64,000 bases of DNA, taken from the NCBI GenBank assembly GCA_002914805.1, contig JXTB01000040.1, positions 83,229 through 147,228 on the forward strand, read 5' to 3'. Positions 59,301 to 64,000 of this stretch are shown piece by piece. The notes below the pieces were generated by a model, which saw only the letters and a program-made list of their open reading frames with translations, was not told the DNA's origin and made no database searches. The number at the start of each line of letters is the position of its first letter. The first letter of the stretch is position 1. Made by a program: the position numbers and the translations under genes. Source of the stretch: Parasponia andersonii (taxonomy: Eukaryota > Streptophyta > Magnoliopsida > Rosales > Cannabaceae).

Positions 59301-61150
59301 TGTAAAAACCCAATTTATTTAGGGGTAGAATGGTTATCTGACCAAATTAAAAAAAAAATCAGATTATATATATATATATATATATATATATCATTTCTCC
59401 TTCTCTCTTTTCTCTGTTTCCCCCTTCTCGATTACTCTCTCTCATTCTCTCGGCCGTCGAAGGAAAGGAAGCCGCTGAGCCACCGCCAGTCACCGTCCGG
59501 CTAGCCCAACCACCGGCGTAGCTCCAGCTGCAAGCCACCGCCCCCAGAGCAGCCATCGGAGCCGCTGAACGTCGACGAGGAGCGAAGGGAGCCGATGAAT
59601 TTTTCGTCACCGACGACGATTCCGACCCCTTCAAGCCGCATTCTTGGGCTCGTTGGGTTCGTATTGTCGCAAGAATCGTCAAGGTATATATTTCACGACC
59701 CCATTTTGCCCGGATTGAAAGTTGTCATTATAGGGTATTTTGAGTTTTGAATTTTAGTTTTCGATCCGACTGTTAGATTTCATTTTTGTTATCATTTTTG
59801 GAATGTACTCAGAAAATAGAGAAGTTTGATATATATATATATATTGTGTTGTTTGATGATCGACACGAAAATCGAGATCGGACGGTCGAGATTTTGCCTC
59901 GTTTTGCATGCCACTAGTCCGATGTAGGCCCGGACCCGTATTGGACAAGTCATATGTCTAACCTAGCTATTTTGGGTACTAGAAATTTAGTGAAGAGGTC
60001 CGTTTGTAGAATTGAAGCTCGGTGAGAAGTTGGTTTTTCGCAAGAGAGCGATCGAGGGCGTGGGATTAGTTTCCAACCCTCCGAGTGATCGTCCAACGGC
60101 ACCTTGAGCATCCAATAGTGTGGTATAGCTATTCTAGTGAGGTAGGGATTCAGTTACCTCTCATTTACATCATTTTGTATAAAACTTATTTTCCACAACA
60201 TATGAGAACAAATGTGATTTTAGAACTTTTAAATATCTGTGATGGAATTGAATGGTATAATTTATATATTAGATTGCTCTGAGAATTTTCTGAGTACAGG
60301 TTATTTTTGGGTATGTTAAAATAGAGCCGTTATGCTGCCCATTTTTCTACAAAATTTAATGAATTATTTTATTAAAAACCAGAGCATCATTTGAACTTAA
60401 TTTATTGTATGGCTACTTTTACACATCAGTTCAGAGTACACGTGTCATAGGATCACACATGAGTCCCAGGTTAGCATCATGGGGTTTTTACAGTATGGCG
60501 TTGCGGCCCCACCGACGGTGAGAGTCCGTGAACCCGTTCGGGATATTTCTTCTGATTACCTCCCAATTTGGCAGGCGTAGGCAATACAGTTACCCCTCTA
60601 GGTTTGGTAGGTGACACACGAGTATCCCTTCCGGTTATGGGCTAGGTGTCAAGTAGGCTATATGGCACACGTAGTGCTAACACCCTAGTTTCTATTGATG
60701 AGAGGTGATGAACTCATGGATATGAGTGGATTTGTGTCATGTGTTTATAGACTGATTAGTTTTGGGATATTATATTTTTCGTACCTCTATATATATGTAT
60801 TTGCATACGGACTCTCAATTTTGGATATTTTATGAATATATGCATATATAGTTTTGCAAAGTTATTTTGGATTAAACTAACCATGCAGGGGACTTCCATC
60901 ACTAAAAATGTTTTGGTTGAGATAACAGCTTTCCTACTGAGCTTTCGAGCTCACCCCTTCTCTTTCTCCCCCCTTTTAGGTGATCACTCATTCGAGTCAG
61001 TTATAAGGATGGCTAGGCAAGTCGTCTTATTCCTCCTTGGGTTAGTACTTTTCTTTGTCTTACTCTTTCTCCATGTCTAACTGTTTAACCAAGTTCATTG
61101 AGTCTACTAAGTGAATGTATGAGGATGTACTTACTACTATTTGAGGATTT

Positions 61151-61190
<40 letters not shown>

Positions 61191-61557
61191 ACCCTATAGT
61201 TCCTAAAGAGCATATTTTTAAAGTTTTAAGTGCTTAGAAATTTTGATTAATTCTGTAAATCAATTTTTGGACTTTCTGACTCAAGACTTACGAATTTATT
61301 TTAATCAACGCTAAAGTTTTTATCAAATCAAGTTTTCGTACAAATTAACTATGTTTTATCAAATTTTAATTGGCCTATCTTTCTTAATAAATTAAACTAA
61401 AGATGTTTTCCCATTTTATAGAATTTCTAATGAGTCAAGGACTAAAATGAAATATCCAAGTACTAGGTTTTCTCCGAATTTTGTAAAATTCCTTATTTAT
61501 ATTAATTTACGCTTAGAATTACTAAAAAGTCACGGCCTAGGATTTTGGGTTGTGACA
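59301..61557 (+). mobile_element. 5' LTR of a long-LTR retrotransposon (plus orientation)
   Basis: 2257 bp from TGTAAAAACCC at 59301 to TTGTGACA at 61557, with TG...CA ends. It is followed directly by a Met-tRNA-type primer site. It belongs to the family of the minus-strand LTR at 7739-9981. Contains the GAGCTTTCGAGCTCACCCCTTC block and downstream TTTTAGGTGATCA common in plant gypsy LTRs, a GC-rich stretch at 59450-59640, and (AT)n tracts at 59366-59391 and 61152-61188. Apparent reading frames inside (59359-59682, 59754-59948, 60832-61080) are incidental. Confidence 0.85.
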
Positions 61558-61561
61558 GAAT

Positions 61562-61579
61562 TGATATCAAAGCACGGCT
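61562..61579 (+). other. Primer-binding site (initiator Met-tRNA type)
   Basis: TGATATCAAAGCACGGCT lies a few bases after the LTR end. It matches the TGGTATCAGAGC consensus at 10 of 12 positions. Confidence 0.75.
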
Positions 61580-64000
61580 TCAGATCCGTCTGGGATCGAG
61601 CTTGTGTAAATTTTTAGTGTTTAAAAATGTTTTAGAAATGGTTTTGATAAATACCTCATACATCGCTTAGGGATTGGCTAGATAAGTTATTTTTGCTCTA
61701 CTTCCTTCCAAATCCTCTCCTAAACTTTTTTCAAAGCGAAATTCTGGTCTCTTTGGGATGGCGACTTTCTAAGAGTGTCAGTCTATGAAGTGTCGGGTTG
61801 ACATGAGACTATTGATTTCCGCTCTTAGCGTAATTCTTCGTTTCGAATGGATGTTCGTCCTTGTACTCTTCCGTCCATTCAGGTTGTAGGCTATGTGAAC
61901 CTTGTGGGTTCTAAAGGTAGCAATTCGGTATCCTATACCTTAGTTGTTGTGTTTGACTGTCTTATTGGTTATTTATATGCTATCTCTTGGGTTTTATGGT
62001 CGCTTTTGTTTGTAGCATTTGATTGTGGTTATATTTTCTCGAGGATTTCAGCTTGTGATACACTGGTTTAGTGTTTGCACTTCACTATTGTGGCTTGACT
62101 TTATTGGTGTTTATTAGACTGAGATAGTATTTTCCTGAAATTTGACATCTTCATAATCACTTGATTTGGATACATCATGACTTGAGTGTTTGCATTGATG
62201 ATACCTTTTTGCATAGCATGCTCGTTGATTAAGTGGTTGGTTTGGTAATTTGAGACATTGTTTAACTATAGTGACTGCATTTTTCTAGTTTCATCGGGTT
62301 CTGTTATTAGGGTTCTTTGAATAAGACTTATTGACTTGTTGAGAGTTTGGTAGAATTTAAAAAAAAAAAAACTGAGTCATTTGATTTTGGAACTTTTGAA
62401 AATTTCAAGTTGACAATTAACATTTTAAATGACGTAGACCTTTGTATTTGACCAACATGATATGTTTGTTTTCAAAGGGATTATGAGATTTTAAACTCAG
62501 GTATTAGTTAGGTAAAATTAATACACTTTTTCAAAAAAGCTATTGTTTTTAAACTAATATGCTACTTTGAGACCAGGTCTTGTGAAACTACCAACTTATT
62601 CGTAGAATAGTGAGGTTTTATTTTACATTAGGTGGTGTTGATTTGAAGGACCTCTAGACCAAAGTAGTCTATTTCCATGAATGTATATACATAAATCAAA
62701 CTTTTCAAGTACCTTCTCTAATTTTTGAACTTAGTAGATTATTAAGTATTTTTCAATCCCTATTTAATACTTGATTTGACATCAAATGAATGTTTTCATA
62801 AATTGACTCACGAGTTTACTTGAGATATAAATGAATGAATGTAAGTTACTTAAGAAAAGTTTTGAATAAGGATATTCGCATGTTTGAATACTCGGTAATC
62901 TTTGGTATGGATTGAAAATGATTTTGGGAGAAAAATCATTAGCTTCACAAGTGTGTTTGAAGATTTGTACTTCTGATTTTCTTTAGAATATATTGCCTAA
63001 GGAATATAAATTTATACGACTGTTTGTGTTATGAAAACGTTTGAATTGAGAATTTTGATTTAAATTATGTGCAGCTTGTCACTTGTGCCTTAGGTGTTCG
63101 ATGGTTCCAATTNGATTGGTTTTAGTTGGGTTTTGGGCATTGTATGATTAGTTTTGGCTAGTCTCCCCAGTTTTGAGAAAACTTGGGAGGAAGATGAAAT
63201 TTTGATTTACAAAAATCAATGAAAGGTATTGAGTTATATGACTTGGCTTTATATTTAACAAGCCTTGAGTGGTGCATTTGAATATGTGATATTCTTCCTA
63301 AAGATTTGATTTTAGTTTTCCAGTGTATGGAGTTCATATATATGTTAATTAGTTTGTTATGCCTAGTATAAACCTTCATGAATTTTTAATGCTTATTTTT
63401 AAGGGTTAAGTAAGAATCGATATTTGTCTTACCTACTTTGAGAAAATATTTTGGCAATGTTTCACACTTTAATATTTTCTAAACTACCAAATTTTTCCTT
63501 TCATACGTTTTAAAAAAAAAGTGTGAACTTTCAAACTTTTTGAGAAACTTATTTAATTAGTTTGGAGAATATTTTGGAATTCTATAAAAATATTATATTG
63601 TGTTTAGTTGTGATATGGACTGAGGCCCGAATTCCTTACTAATTTTGTAAAGAAAATCGACCATGGTGATTTAAATATAGCCTCATTTATTATTTTATCA
63701 AGTATGTGCGGATTACGTGATAAATATCTGTTTTGTTAGTTATGTGGGACAAACTAGTGTCTTTTTCATGCATTCTATGTTTGTTTTACTAAATGGTTAC
63801 TGTGTATCACTCAACCTTAGGTTGATGCTTGTGTTTACTAGAGATTGTCATCATTTATGCATGGAGTAAAACTTTTACTATATGTTGAATTGAATCTAAT
63901 TCCCTTATTGGATTTAAATTAGATATAACATGGTTATTGTTATATGGCTATTGGTGATTGGACTGAGATTACTTATGGATTTTTATCTTAAGAGTCGTTG
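61580..64000 (+). mobile_element. Interior of the plus-strand long-LTR element (runs off the window)
   Basis: 2.4 kb after the primer site without any recognisable gag, protease or reverse transcriptase codons. The longest frame is 74 codons (61847-62071) and has no known domain. A gag gene is normally expected within the first kilobase, so this copy looks non-autonomous or badly decayed. One N at 63113. The 3' LTR lies beyond the window. Confidence 0.6.

Noticed and set aside
59359-59682. 107-codon minus-strand frame
   Set aside because: It lies inside the LTR, in a GC-rich stretch opposite the element's orientation, and ends in an (AT)n tract.

Overview
This is nuclear DNA of a flowering plant, almost certainly a eudicot. 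The evidence is intron-rich genes with GT-AG splice sites, AT-rich introns and spacers, a plastid-targeted tryptophan enzyme, a MORC-family ATPase, a cysteine-rich receptor-like kinase, and a dense load of plant-type transposable elements. The sequence is a draft assembly: there are N runs at 1337-1342 and 46314-46365 and single Ns at 26353 and 63113. No prokaryotic features, CRISPR arrays or convincing tRNA/rRNA genes were seen.

Four protein-coding genes can be read, all on the minus strand. (1) 40-2422: 5' part of plastid anthranilate phosphoribosyltransferase (PAT1/TrpD); its 3' end lies beyond the window start. (2) 19703-32042: a complete MORC6/DMS11-type GHKL ATPase, 19 coding exons, 677 aa. 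(3) 47224-52514: a complete protein phosphatase 2A B55 regulatory subunit, 14 exons, 508 aa. (4) 54511-58091: a complete cysteine-rich receptor-like kinase, 6 exons, 655 aa. I rebuilt the exon chains by hand. In genes 2-4 the exon lengths sum to an intact frame from ATG to stop. In gene 1 the visible exons are in frame up to the window edge.

The rest is mostly mobile-element debris. Two members of one long-LTR retrotransposon family (LTR about 2.25 kb, starting TGTAAAA.CC) lie at 7739-9981 (minus strand, with about 3.4 kb of adjoining interior) and 59301-61557 (plus strand, with Met-tRNA-type primer site and interior running off the window). Neither interior shows gag-pol coding. A decayed LINE occupies 15.4-17.4 kb. 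MORC6 introns and the spacer upstream hold LTR fragments, MITEs and a broken DPH7 (diphthamide WD-repeat) copy. The 34-46 kb interval is a patchwork: a duplicated block (34.27-35.39 kb versus pieces of 40.45-44.39 kb), a tRNA-derived SINE, a retrotransposon gag fragment abutting a foldback element, degenerate tandem arrays, and inverted arms enclosing an AT-rich MITE.

The four genes do not form a pathway. They cover tryptophan synthesis in the plastid, chromatin silencing in the nucleus, phosphatase targeting, and cell-surface signalling. I found no clearly new biological system. The most useful leads are the DPH7 pseudogene, the non-coding long-LTR family, the duplicated block that includes the presumed MORC6 leader exon, and the SUMO-interaction-like motif at the MORC6 N-terminus.
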